Assembly (NCBI RefSeq): GCF_045862785.1
Contig: NZ_BQXO01000004.1
Location: 1 to 64,000 of the forward strand
Length of the DNA: 64,000 nt
Source of the DNA: Furfurilactobacillus curtus
Lineage (GTDB): Bacteria; Bacillota; Bacilli; Lactobacillales; Lactobacillaceae
Reading direction: 5' to 3'
The notes under the pieces are model-generated. The model was not told where the DNA came from. It worked only from the letters and a program-made list of their open reading frames with translations, and did no database searches. Both the position numbers and the translations under genes were made by a program. Positions 28,029-36,779 of this stretch are shown here, piece by piece (within the stretch, counting starts at the first letter, position 1; every line of letters begins with the position of its first letter).

Positions 28029-29302
28029 CTACACAATCCGTCGATTAATATTATCGGCAATTTCTTCCCAAGTTCCCAGATCTGGCACTTGGTCTGTCAA
28101 TCGATTAATCCCAACGCCACCCGTTGAAGAGTTAGGCGAATCGTGAATAAAGTAACCATCTCCTAAATAAATGCCAACATGATTAACATCATCCATAAAG
28201 AAGATATCGCCTCTTCTTAGCTGACTCCAATCCACAGGCGTTCCGTACCCTTCAAGTGTCCACGTCGTAGCACTTGTATAATTTCCTAGTATGATCCCAG
28301 CTTGCGAAAAAGCCCAATGGACAAAGCTGGAACAATCAAATCTATGCGCAGCAATCGAGGCCGGTGTTCTCCCACCACCCCAAGTATATGGTGCCAGTCC
28401 AATTTGACTTTGAGCGGCGTTGACTACTGCTTCAATGGTGGGATTTGTCGCAATCCAAACACCGTCGTTATCGATATGATACATCGTACTGTTAAGCCAT
28501 TGCGTTGCATTTTTTAGCAAAACACCACCGTCGCCAAAGTAATAAGTATTACCCCAGTTATAATAATATTGGTTGGTGTAGCGCACGCCACCTTCACCAA
28601 AGTAATACATGTTGCCCCAGTTGGAGTAAAACTGGTTGGTGTAACGGGCACCACCATCGCCGAAGTAATACATGTTGCCCCAGTTGGAGTAAAACTGGTC
28701 GGNNNNNNNNNNNNNNNNNNNNNNNNNNNNNNNNNNNNNNNNNTGTTACCATTCTCAGTCTGTAAACCGTTTTTGACTGCACTACGCGCGGCCATAAATG
28801 AATATGTTTGGGCCGAGGCGACCCCATCAGTACCCTCAGCAATATTACTTGAAGCTGAAGTTGCCGCGGAGTTCGCCTTCTGGACATCGCTACCAACATT
28901 CGAACTGGCAGCAGGCAAAGATGTTGCTGACGCAGAGCTGGAAGTAGCTGAAGCTGCTATTCTGTTTGTATCCCCAACACTTTCTGCAACAGACGGTTCA
29001 TCATTTGCAGAGGCAGATTCATTAACGGGCACAGACGCTTGGCTGGCTTTAGCTAAATCGGCTGAATGACTCGTCGCTTGGTCCTGGGCGTTAGAAATGG
29101 TAGCAGTACTAGTCATTGCTTCATCAGAATTACTTGTCGCAGGTACTGCTGCCAGCTCTGTTCGTATCTGTTCACCCGTGTCGGCATACGCTTTATTTTG
29201 TCCTAGCATCATCATTCCACCTAATGCGAGTACCGTAATGCCAGCAACACACCAATTTTTCCCTCGTTTAAACAATTTGAAATGCACTTTTTTATCTCTC
29301 AT
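28029..29302 (-). CDS. Secreted wall-binding repeat protein with NlpC/P60 endopeptidase domain (interrupted by assembly gap)
   Basis: Predicted peptidoglycan endopeptidase held at the wall by repeats. N-terminus: KxYKxGKxW-type signal (KLFKRGKNW, cleavage near AYADTG), then a Ser/Ala/Thr-rich linker to about residue 160, then about 20-residue aromatic repeats of the YYFGDGGxRYTNQFYxNWG type. The C-terminal NlpC/P60 domain shows catalytic Cys in RFDCSSFVHWAF and His in VNHVGIYLG. The N run at 28703-28743 separates two halves in different frames; this is a gap-length artefact (see findings). ATG after AGAGGG. Confidence 0.88.
28516..28702 (-). repeat. 60-bp coding tandem repeats (minus-strand gene, part before the gap)
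   Basis: About three copies of a 60-base unit encoding aromatic wall-binding repeats (core NMYYFGDGGARYTNQFYSNW). Bases 28576-28702 are a 127-base inverted match, with one mismatch, to 30466-30592. Confidence 0.85.
28703..28743. other. Assembly gap (41 N) inside the repeat region
   Basis: Run of 41 N. Both flanks match the neighbouring plus-strand gene in inverted orientation, so the gap is where an assembler could not resolve repeats. Its length is not a multiple of three and is unlikely to be real. Confidence 0.97.
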
Positions 29303-29479
29303 AGAATTAGCCCTCTAATTTTTTAAACTATGTACTTGAAATCAAGTTAATACTAGCATAAAACTACTACGCCTATACTCGATTAGAAAATTTGTTAAAA
29401 AAATGCAATACTATGTTTTTAGTATATAGCACTCGTTCAGTCTCTTTTTTAATTTCGAAAATACGTTCGTCAAATTTGC

Positions 29480-29496
29480 GTTACCAATTCTTAACA
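29480..29496 (-). promoter_or_regulatory. Possible WalR (YycF) box between the divergent hydrolase genes
   Basis: Minus-strand TGTTAA-GAATT-GGTAAC resembles the WalR consensus TGTWAH-N5-TGTWAH with one mismatch. WalR controls wall hydrolases in Firmicutes. A single short match in AT-rich DNA is weak evidence. The rest of 29303-29579 holds no gene. Confidence 0.35.
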
Positions 29497-29579
29497 ATTT
29501 CGGTAATTTCCACTAAACAATTTCGTTCCATGGTAGCATATGGTAATCGGGTGAATTTGGTGTGAAAGGATTTAAACTT

Positions 29580-31268
29580 ATGCAAGGAAAAGTACATTTC
29601 AAAATGTATAAAAAAGGACGTTTTTGGTGTTTATCTGCATTAGCAGCAACCGGAGTAGGCTTTGGATTAATAAGCTCCCATACATCTGCTTTGGCAGATG
29701 TCGTACCCAAAACACAAATCTATTCGACAAATTTGGCAGACGTAGATACTACTACCTCAACGTCAAATAACAGAGATTCTGTGGAGACTGCTATATCGAA
29801 TAGTCAGCAAAGTGCACCAACACAGTCATTAAGCCTACCAGATGGGTCTTCTCAAGCACAAAGCACGGTATCTTCAGCTTCTACTATAAATATGATGTCG
29901 GGGGCCGCTAACCCACAAGCAACTAATTCTGCAGTTAAACTATCCTCATCAGCGACAAGCGAGACCACTATTGAGACTACTAGTGCGCCACAGAGTAATA
30001 ATAACGCTAGTTCTCTGGTAGCGACTTCTGTCCCTTCTCAAGTCGCCTCGGCCCAAACATATTCATTTATGGCCGCGCGTAGTGCAGTCAAAAACGGTTT
30101 ACAGACTGAGAATGGTAACACGTATTATTACATCAACGGCGTTCGGCAAAGTGGCACACAAGTTGTTAATGGTAAGACTTATTACTTTGATCCGGCTACC
30201 CAACAAATGAAGAATGATTACTTCTATGATCATAACGGGCAAATGTACTACTTTGGCAACGACGGTGCTGAGTACCAGGATCAGTTCTATTCCAATTGGG
30301 GTAACATGTACTACTTTGGCAAGAATGGTGCTCGTTACACAGATCAATTTTATTCCAACTGGGGCAATATGTATTACTTCGGCGACGGCGGTGTTCGCTA
30401 TACCGACCAGTTCTATTATAATTGGGGAAAAATGTATTATTTCGGTGATGGTGGTGTTCGCTATACCGACCAGTTTTACTCCAACTGGGGCAACATGTAT
30501 TACTTCGGCGATGATGGTGCCCGTTACACCAACCAGTTTTACTCCAACTGGGGCAACATGTATTACTTTGGTGAAGGTGGCGTGCGCTACACTAATCAGT
30601 TCCTATACGATGATGGCAACATGTATTATTTCGATGGTGATGGCGTTCGTTACACAAACCGCTTTTACCAAAACTGGGGCAATACTTACTACTTTGGCAC
30701 CAATGGCGCCTTAGTTAAAAACACGACAACGAATTTAGGATTTGGCAATATCTCTTTTGATGACAACGGTGTAATTGTGAATACTGATATTAACGGCAAT
30801 CAAAATAGCCACCAAAATCAATTTCTTAACAGTATTATGCAAGGGGCTATTCAAGGGTGGAAACAGTATGGCATCTTGCCTTCTCTAACAGCTGCTCAAG
30901 CCATTTTAGAAAGTGGGTGGGGTGCGTCATCATTAGCCGCCATATACCATAATCTATTTGGCATCAAAGGGGACTACAACGGGCAATCCGTTTATCTACC
31001 AACGTATGAATATTTTAACGGGGCTTATCAATACGTTAACGCTGCCTTTCGTGCTTATCCAAATGCTTCTGCTAGTGTTCTTGATCATTCTGCGTTTTTA
31101 ACTGAAAATTCTCGATACCATAATTTATTGTGGGTTAAAAATTCTGACGCAGTGACCAATTTGATTAGACAAGATGGTTACGCAACGGATCCAAATTATA
31201 CGGCTTCGCTTAGAAATGTGATTGCAATATATCATTTAAACGTTTGGGATCAATTAGCATTTTTATAA
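29580..31268 (+). CDS. Secreted wall-binding repeat protein with glucosaminidase domain
   Basis: Predicted autolysin of 562 residues. KxYKxGKxW-type signal (KMYKKGRFW, cleavage near ALADVV), Ser/Thr-rich linker to about residue 160, then about ten aromatic wall-binding repeats (YYFGxxGxRYTDQFYxNWGN type, about residues 180-390). C-terminal endo-beta-N-acetylglucosaminidase (GH73-like) domain with catalytic Glu in AAQAILESGWGASSLA and the YHNLFGIKG motif. The start is the ATG at 29580, eight bases after AAAGGA. Divergent partner of the NlpC/P60 gene and sharing long identical DNA with it. Confidence 0.9.
   Translation: MQGKVHFKMYKKGRFWCLSALAATGVGFGLISSHTSALADVVPKTQIYSTNLADVDTTTSTSNNRDSVETAISNSQQSAPTQSLSLPDGSSQAQSTVSSASTINMMSGAANPQATNSAVKLSSSATSETTIETTSAPQSNNNASSLVATSVPSQVASAQTYSFMAARSAVKNGLQTENGNTYYYINGVRQSGTQVVNGKTYYFDPATQQMKNDYFYDHNGQMYYFGNDGAEYQDQFYSNWGNMYYFGKNGARYTDQFYSNWGNMYYFGDGGVRYTDQFYYNWGKMYYFGDGGVRYTDQFYSNWGNMYYFGDDGARYTNQFYSNWGNMYYFGEGGVRYTNQFLYDDGNMYYFDGDGVRYTNRFYQNWGNTYYFGTNGALVKNTTTNLGFGNISFDDNGVIVNTDINGNQNSHQNQFLNSIMQGAIQGWKQYGILPSLTAAQAILESGWGASSLAAIYHNLFGIKGDYNGQSVYLPTYEYFNGAYQYVNAAFRAYPNASASVLDHSAFLTENSRYHNLLWVKNSDAVTNLIRQDGYATDPNYTASLRNVIAIYHLNVWDQLAFL
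30201..30700 (+). repeat. 60-bp coding tandem repeats (plus-strand gene)
   Basis: About eight units of about 60 bases encoding the aromatic wall-binding repeats. The units differ at synonymous and a few non-synonymous sites. They are coding repeats, not a CRISPR array. Confidence 0.88.
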
Positions 31269-31326
31269 TATCAATGCTCTAATTGCATATCGCTTTTACA
31301 TTGTTTTAAATGGATCAAGAAATGTC

Positions 31327-31378
31327 AAAGGGTCGAATTCAGGTACCTCTCAAGAGGTACCTGAATTCGACCCTTTTT
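31327..31378. terminator. 50-base perfect palindromic hairpin, probable terminator
   Basis: Two 24-base arms (AAAGGGTCGAATTCAGGTAC... and its exact complement) separated by only CA, ending in five T. It lies 58 bases after the glucosaminidase stop codon. Arms this long and exact are unusual for a terminator. Confidence 0.75.
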
Positions 31379-31525
31379 CCATTTATAAAATCAAAAAATT
31401 CAATTCAAACATTGTGTTTCTCAGCTTGTGCCTATAAATTAAAGCTCTTTAGCTATACAAAGCACTAAGTTGCGACTAAAACTTTGTGCCTTGTATTATA
31501 TTTTCCCTTATGTCAAAAAACGTCT

Positions 31526-32656
31526 TCATGAAAACACCTTTTTTCGCTTAAATGGAAACTGACGGTGCATATAGACAGATCTGATCCATGGTAAATGTGG
31601 GATCAAATAAACTGCAACAGTTGTAAGTAAAATTCGATACAGAATCACTAGGATAACTGCCAGTAAGGGCCCAAATAGTGCGTTGCTATGCGCAAATATG
31701 AAATCTCCTAATTTTAAATTATCTAAATCAATCATATGGATGCACATCACAATCAAAGACTCTTTACCAAACAACGTTAACCAGGATAAACGTTTGCGGT
31801 CAAAATTGCTTAGCCATTTAGCAAAAATGATAATTGTAAAACTGCCTCCCATCGCCCCAATGACCGCAAAAAATGGATTAGCCGCAAAGCCGATGTTCAA
31901 ATAAAATGGCCCAATCCAAGCAGATAATCCCCACAAAATAACTGCAACGACTAATATCCAACTATGCTTACACCATGTATCCATTAAGTTGGTTTGCCTC
32001 AGCCAAAAGCCAAACCAGTAAAAAGATTGGCTAACTAGTGCAGCATTTAAGGACCAAGGCAATACCCCAAATTTCGTTAATCCAAAGCCCATCCCAGTTA
32101 ACACAATACTTAGTAAAAAGAGAACCATATCGGAACATTTAAAATAACGTCTAATATTGAGCAGCCCATTAAATATAAGGTTACCCAGAAACATGGCTAA
32201 CAAAAACCAAATAACGCCAATTGCAGGGACACTCAAGTTGTGGTTAAAAATAAAGGGAACCGGTGTAGCAACACCAGATATCCCAACAAGCGCTGCTTTA
32301 GATACGGGAAGCGATGTGCCAACACCAGCTATTCCAGCAAGTGCTGCTTTAGACAAACTACCCAATCCCTTAATTCCTACCCAGCCTGGAAGTCCGGGCG
32401 CTAACCAAGACAAAAACATAATAATTAACACTGTGCCAAAATATGGCAACAATATGTTACCCATCAGCCCTTTAAGCAATCGACTCCAAGAACGTCGCTT
32501 AAATAAGTAACCAGATAATACAAAGAAAATGGGGACATGAACTGCGAAAAACAATCTCACCAGTCCAGATGCTGAGTATACATACATCGAATGGCCAATA
32601 ATAATCATGATCATTGCAATTCCCCTGGTCAGGTCAATCCATTCAATTCGCTTCAA
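31526..32656 (-). CDS. Acyltransferase-3 family membrane protein
   Basis: A 376-residue protein with about ten helices; the N-terminus KRIEWIDLTRGIAMIMIIIGH carries the catalytic His region of the acyltransferase-3/OatA family, and VPIFFVLSGYLF follows. Predicted to O-acylate a cell-surface carbohydrate or wall polymer. A duplicated 17-residue segment (SKAALAGIAGVGTSLPV / SKAALVGISGVATPVPF) sits in the loop after helix 3. The start is the TTG at 32656, nine bases after GGAG; TTG at 32662 is too close to it. No partner gene is coupled. Confidence 0.85.
   Translation of the reverse strand: MKRIEWIDLTRGIAMIMIIIGHSMYVYSASGLVRLFFAVHVPIFFVLSGYLFKRRSWSRLLKGLMGNILLPYFGTVLIIMFLSWLAPGLPGWVGIKGLGSLSKAALAGIAGVGTSLPVSKAALVGISGVATPVPFIFNHNLSVPAIGVIWFLLAMFLGNLIFNGLLNIRRYFKCSDMVLFLLSIVLTGMGFGLTKFGVLPWSLNAALVSQSFYWFGFWLRQTNLMDTWCKHSWILVVAVILWGLSAWIGPFYLNIGFAANPFFAVIGAMGGSFTIIIFAKWLSNFDRKRLSWLTLFGKESLIVMCIHMIDLDNLKLGDFIFAHSNALFGPLLAVILVILYRILLTTVAVYLIPHLPWIRSVYMHRQFPFKRKKVFS
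32262..32363 (-). repeat. 51-bp tandem duplication inside the acyltransferase gene
   Basis: Two adjacent 51-base units (32262-32312 and 32313-32363), similar but not identical, adding 17 residues in frame. Confidence 0.8.
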
Positions 32657-32754
32657 AATCAATCACTCCGTTCTACCAGTTAGTTGTTGTTTTGCTTGCC
32701 TTTTTGTTAACATGTCGGTTCATACACTTTATAGGCCATTTAAAAATATATTTA

Positions 32755-33867
32755 TTACTTCTCTCCTTGATCCCCTAACTGCCAAATATTCCACACATAC
32801 TGTACCACCGTCCGCACCACCGCATAAAACGGAATACAAAGAATCATTCCTGGAATCCCAGCAATATGTCCAGCTGCTAGTAACAAAATGATAATGGTCA
32901 GTGGATGAATTTTAAGTGAACGCCCAATGATATTTGGGTAGATAATGTTGCCGTCAATCTGTTGCACGACGACCACGACCACGACAATCCACAGAAGTTT
33001 GTTTGGCGCCATGATTAAACCAACAATCAAGGCTGGCGTAATGCCTATGTATGGGCCAACATATGGGATGATGTTGCATAATCCAGCAATAATCCCTAGT
33101 AACAAGCCAAAGGGCATGCCGATCAACATATAACCAATCGAGGTAAACACACCAACAAACAGACATTCAATAACCTGTCCGCTGATGTACTGAGAAATCG
33201 TATCACCCATTTTATATAACAATTCGACAATCCGATCTTGCCGCTTATCCGGCAAGAAACGAGCGATTGAGGGAACTAATTTCCCACCGTCTCGCAACAT
33301 GTAAAATAAAATCACGGGTACGGTAATGGCCGTGATCGTAATGTCCGTAATTGTTCCAATTAAATTACCAACGCCACTCGTAATATTGCCAATGAAGCCT
33401 TGCGCCCAAGAAGACAGCGAAGCTTCGACAGATTTTAAATATTTAGCTACATCAGGATTATCTAAAATGTGCGAATGCTCGACATATTTCGTCAATTCTT
33501 TTTGTGATTGGGTCGCCACATGGGGCACACTAGCGATCAATTGGCTAACCTGCCCTGTTAGTGGCGGTATTAGAGAAAGGACACCAATCACAATCAACCC
33601 AACTAATAACAAGATGACGATTAACGATGCCCATGTCCGAGTCAGACGAAATTTCTTATAGTGAACGCGCATTAACAACTTCACTAATGGGTTAAGCATA
33701 TAGAACATAAAACCGGCCACGATAATAGGCACGAACACAGCGGAAATAAAGGTCCCGATCGGTCGAAAAATAAAATTAATCTTTGTGCAGACCCAAATTA
33801 AGGTGACGACAACTAAAACCTCAATCGACCAGAACAGCAAGTTGGAATTCTTCAATCGATTCAACAT
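32755..33867 (-). CDS. AI-2E family transporter (PerM/YdiK-like)
   Basis: A 370-residue membrane protein with about seven helices of the AI-2E (UPF0118) family. Visible family features are the central amphipathic region and the C-terminal GIIAGLCNIIPYVGPYIG and GHIAGIPGMILCIPFYAV motifs. Some members move AI-2 or sodium/protons; the substrate here is unknown. The start is the ATG at 33867 after GGGGGTAAG. Confidence 0.88.
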   Translation of the reverse strand: MLNRLKNSNLLFWSIEVLVVVTLIWVCTKINFIFRPIGTFISAVFVPIIVAGFMFYMLNPLVKLLMRVHYKKFRLTRTWASLIVILLLVGLIVIGVLSLIPPLTGQVSQLIASVPHVATQSQKELTKYVEHSHILDNPDVAKYLKSVEASLSSWAQGFIGNITSGVGNLIGTITDITITAITVPVILFYMLRDGGKLVPSIARFLPDKRQDRIVELLYKMGDTISQYISGQVIECLFVGVFTSIGYMLIGMPFGLLLGIIAGLCNIIPYVGPYIGITPALIVGLIMAPNKLLWIVVVVVVVQQIDGNIIYPNIIGRSLKIHPLTIIILLLAAGHIAGIPGMILCIPFYAVVRTVVQYVWNIWQLGDQGEK

Positions 33868-33892
33868 TTTCTTACCCCCAACAATTCGTTTT

Positions 33893-33932
33893 AAACGAAA
33901 GGCAACCAGTCTCATTTCGAAACTGATTGCCT
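33893..33932 (-). terminator. Terminator of the DUF402 gene
   Basis: Minus-strand stem GGCAATCAGT / ACTGGTTGCC followed by TTTCGTTT. Confidence 0.65.
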
Positions 33933-33942
33933 CAGTTAGCCA

Positions 33943-34494
33943 TCAACGTTCACGACGGGAAAGCTCTTGATAACGCCGATACCAAAGCTCAATATACGCA
34001 GGTGAAAACGGACCCTTGCCCTGATTAATCCAGTCCACAAGCACTCGTACATTAGCTTTCAAAATATGATCAAGCTCGTTTGAATAATGCCACGTCGTTC
34101 CGTGGCTTTGATATTCATCAACATCTAGTAACCGCTTTTCACCATTTGGAAACACCTTTACGTCCAAATCGTAGTCGATGTATTTAACCGCTTCGTGATC
34201 TAATACATAGGGCGACGCCAGATTACAATAATATGAAACGCCATTATCACGAATCATCGCAACGATATTAAACCAAAAATGTTTATGAAAATAAACAATC
34301 GCCGGCTCTCGCGTAACCCAACGACGTCCGTCATCTTCAGTAACAAGGGTGTGGTCGTTAAGCCCGATTAATTCATTTTCAGTTTGTTTCAGCACCATCG
34401 TGTCGCGCCACGTTCGGTGCAAGCTCCCGTCGTGTTTATAACTTTTGATGGCCACATAGTCCCCTTCTCTGGGACCTGCAGCTTCACGTGTCAT
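33943..34494 (-). CDS. DUF402 / YgaC-type nucleoside tri- and diphosphate phosphatase
   Basis: A 183-residue cytosolic protein of the DUF402 family; staphylococcal and streptococcal members (Ntdp/YgaC) hydrolyse nucleoside di- and triphosphates. Conserved blocks are WRDTMVLKQTE, YFHKHFWFNIVAMIRDNGVSYYC, and YIDYDLDVKVFPNGEKRLLDVDEY with the acidic metal-binding residues. ATG after GGGAG. An extended -10 (TGG-TATACT) lies upstream at about 34540-34548. Confidence 0.88.
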   Translation of the reverse strand: MTREAAGPREGDYVAIKSYKHDGSLHRTWRDTMVLKQTENELIGLNDHTLVTEDDGRRWVTREPAIVYFHKHFWFNIVAMIRDNGVSYYCNLASPYVLDHEAVKYIDYDLDVKVFPNGEKRLLDVDEYQSHGTTWHYSNELDHILKANVRVLVDWINQGKGPFSPAYIELWYRRYQELSRRER

Positions 34495-34663
34495 AAATCT
34501 CCCAACTTTCTTAACCTGGTGAAAAGTAAACCAGTGTTAGTATACCAGAATTTAAGTCGTAGACACGCAGGTGCAGCGCATTTTCTGAAATATGTATGGT
34601 AAAATTAATGAGCATGATTTTCAGCAGCATTAATTTAACTTGATTACATAGCGGAGGCGTTTC

Positions 34664-35572
34664 TTGAAAACCGTCAGTTGTATTGTCGTAACTTATAATC
34701 GACTCGAATATTTAAAACGTTGTTTAACACACATCCTCGATCAATCAACACCTGTCAGCCATGTCATTGTCGTTAACAACAACAGCACAGACGACACGGA
34801 AGGCTATTTAAATAGTTTGACTGATTCACGAATCATCACCACAAATCCTCATCAAAACATTGGCGGCGCCGGTGGTTTTGCCTGGGGCATTAAGACTGCT
34901 TATCAGGAAACAACCGATGATTATTTTTGGCTGATGGATGATGATACGATGCCCCAAATCACCTGTTTAGAAAACTTGTTAACGGCCACGGATACATTAG
35001 CCGACAAGTTTGGCTTTCTCGTCAGTGACCCACGATGGACAGATGGGACGCCTAATCAGATGAACGTCCCATTGACCCAACGTTTTTGGACCAGCAATTT
35101 AGATGATCATTTAATCCAGCTTCAATATGCCACCTTCGTCTCTTTCCTATTCAAACGAACATCAGTGACAAAGTTAGGTTTGCCCTATAAAGAATACTTC
35201 ATTTGGTCAGATGACATTGAGTACAGCACTCGATTGCAAGCAATGGGGGCTTCCTATTTAGTTGCCGACAGCAAGGTGATTCATGAGACCGGCAACAATG
35301 TGGGCGCCGATATTGTCACTGATAGTTTAGGCCGAATTCCCCGCTATTTTTATTCTTACCGCAATCTGTATTCCACTTGGCGAAAGTATAAAGGCCACAA
35401 AGGCGCGTTCAAACAATTTTTACAGGCCATGCTTGATCTAATACATGTTCTACGACATAGCCCAGATCATAAATGGCTTCGCGTCCGTACCCTGTTACGC
35501 GGGCAATTTGCCGGCTTCTTCTTTAAACCTAAAGTTGATTTTGTTTCACAAATTGATCAATCTGCAAAATAA
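34664..35572 (+). CDS. Family 2 glycosyltransferase (galactofuranosyl/rhamnosyltransferase-like)
   Basis: A 302-residue GT-A enzyme: VSCIVVTYNRLEYLKRCL at the N-terminus, DDDTMPQ (DxD metal/donor site), and the acceptor-side motif YFIWSDDIEYSTRL. Resembles GlfT-like transferases. Next to UDP-galactopyranose mutase but convergent with it, so it is expressed separately from the main operon. The start is the TTG at 34664 after GGAGG; an extended -10 (TGG-TAAAAT) is upstream at about 34598. Confidence 0.88.
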   Translation: MKTVSCIVVTYNRLEYLKRCLTHILDQSTPVSHVIVVNNNSTDDTEGYLNSLTDSRIITTNPHQNIGGAGGFAWGIKTAYQETTDDYFWLMDDDTMPQITCLENLLTATDTLADKFGFLVSDPRWTDGTPNQMNVPLTQRFWTSNLDDHLIQLQYATFVSFLFKRTSVTKLGLPYKEYFIWSDDIEYSTRLQAMGASYLVADSKVIHETGNNVGADIVTDSLGRIPRYFYSYRNLYSTWRKYKGHKGAFKQFLQAMLDLIHVLRHSPDHKWLRVRTLLRGQFAGFFFKPKVDFVSQIDQSAK

Positions 35573-35580
35573 ATCCAATT

Positions 35581-35624
35581 AAACGAAAAACACATCGCCA
35601 AGTTCTGGGATGTGTTTTTCGTTT
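35581..35624. terminator. Bidirectional terminator between the GT2 gene and glf
   Basis: Arms AAACGAAAAACACATC and GATGTGTTTTTCGTTT, between convergent genes. Confidence 0.85.
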
Positions 35625-35627
35625 GGA

Positions 35628-36752
35628 TTACTTATTAAATTCTTGGTTGACCGCCGTCAATGCGGCATGGATCACCTGATGCATGTCGTAATAACGATAC
35701 ATTCCTAAACGACCACCGAACAGCACTTTCGGCTGGTTCTTAGCCAAGTCCCGGTATTGCGTGTATAGGTCGTTGTTCGTCTTGTTATTAACTGGATAAT
35801 AAGGCTCATCACCACGGTGCCAAGTTGCTGGATATTCACGTGTGACGATCGTCTTATTCTTATCACCCTTACCAAATTCAAAGTGCTTATGTTCAATGAC
35901 CCGTGTATATGGTGTTTCGGCATCCGTATAATTGATCACTGCGTTACCTTGGTAATTATCAACATCCATTTCTTCGGTTTCAAAATGCAAGGAACGATAT
36001 TGTAACTCACCAAGTTGATAATCAAAGAATTGATCAATCATCCCAGTAAAGACCACCCGCGGATAATCCAACAGATATTCATCCTTGTGATCAAAGAAAT
36101 CAACGCCAGTTTCCACATCAATCAACTCGTTGGCTAACATCTTCTCAACAATTTGAGTATATCCACCGATCGGAATGCCTTGGTAGGTATCATTGAAGTA
36201 GTTATTATCAAATGTATAACGGACAGGGAGGCGGCGGATAATAAAGGCGGGTAGGTCCGTGGCCTTTTGCCCCCATTGCTTTTCTGTATAGCCCTTGATG
36301 AGCTTTGTGTAAATATCCGTTCCAATCAACGAAATCGCTTGTTCTTCAAGGTTCTTCGGTTCACCAGCACTCAGATTCGCGGCCGCTTTTTGTTCGTCAA
36401 TCTTAGCTTTCGCTTCAGCTGGGGTGACCACGCCCCATAACTTGTTGAACGTGTTCATGTTAAATGGCAAGTTGTACAGTTCGCCCTTATAATTGGCCAC
36501 TGGTGAATTCGTATAACGGTTAAATTCCGCAAATTGTTGTACATAGTCCCAGATATCTTTGTCTGACGTATGGAAAATATGCGCGCCATACTGGTGCACT
36601 TGGATCCCATCTTGTTCTTTTGTATAGATGTTGCCGGCGATGTGATCTCGCTTTTCAATCACTTTAACGCGCTTACCTCGCTTAGCAGCCTCATAAGCAA
36701 ACGTCGCACCAAAAAGCCCCGATCCCACAATCAAATAATCATATTCAGTCAT
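35628..36752 (-). CDS. glf: UDP-galactopyranose mutase
   Basis: FAD enzyme that interconverts UDP-galactopyranose and UDP-galactofuranose, supplying Galf for surface polysaccharide. 374 residues, full length. FAD-binding YDYLIVGSGLFGATFAYE at the N-terminus, then QYGAHIFHT, GYTEKQWG and GRLGMYRYYDM, all typical of Glf. Last gene of the minus-strand polysaccharide operon. Implies that the polymer contains galactofuranose. Confidence 0.97.
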   Translation of the reverse strand: MTEYDYLIVGSGLFGATFAYEAAKRGKRVKVIEKRDHIAGNIYTKEQDGIQVHQYGAHIFHTSDKDIWDYVQQFAEFNRYTNSPVANYKGELYNLPFNMNTFNKLWGVVTPAEAKAKIDEQKAAANLSAGEPKNLEEQAISLIGTDIYTKLIKGYTEKQWGQKATDLPAFIIRRLPVRYTFDNNYFNDTYQGIPIGGYTQIVEKMLANELIDVETGVDFFDHKDEYLLDYPRVVFTGMIDQFFDYQLGELQYRSLHFETEEMDVDNYQGNAVINYTDAETPYTRVIEHKHFEFGKGDKNKTIVTREYPATWHRGDEPYYPVNNKTNNDLYTQYRDLAKNQPKVLFGGRLGMYRYYDMHQVIHAALTAVNQEFNK

Positions 36753-36779
36753 TATTATCCTCCACTAATTTACAGTTAC

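Noticed and set aside
28514..29302. Frameshift or broken gene in the NlpC/P60 repeat protein
   Set aside because: The frame change coincides with the N run, and matching the inverted partner restores the frame; it is an assembly artefact.
30201..30700. CRISPR-like array of regular 60-base repeats
   Set aside because: The units are contiguous, in frame, and encode wall-binding aromatic repeats; there are no unique spacers or cas genes.
32157..32510. 117-codon plus-strand frame opposite the acyltransferase
   Set aside because: Antisense shadow of the tandem-duplicated loop; Pro/Thr-rich composition arises from the complement.
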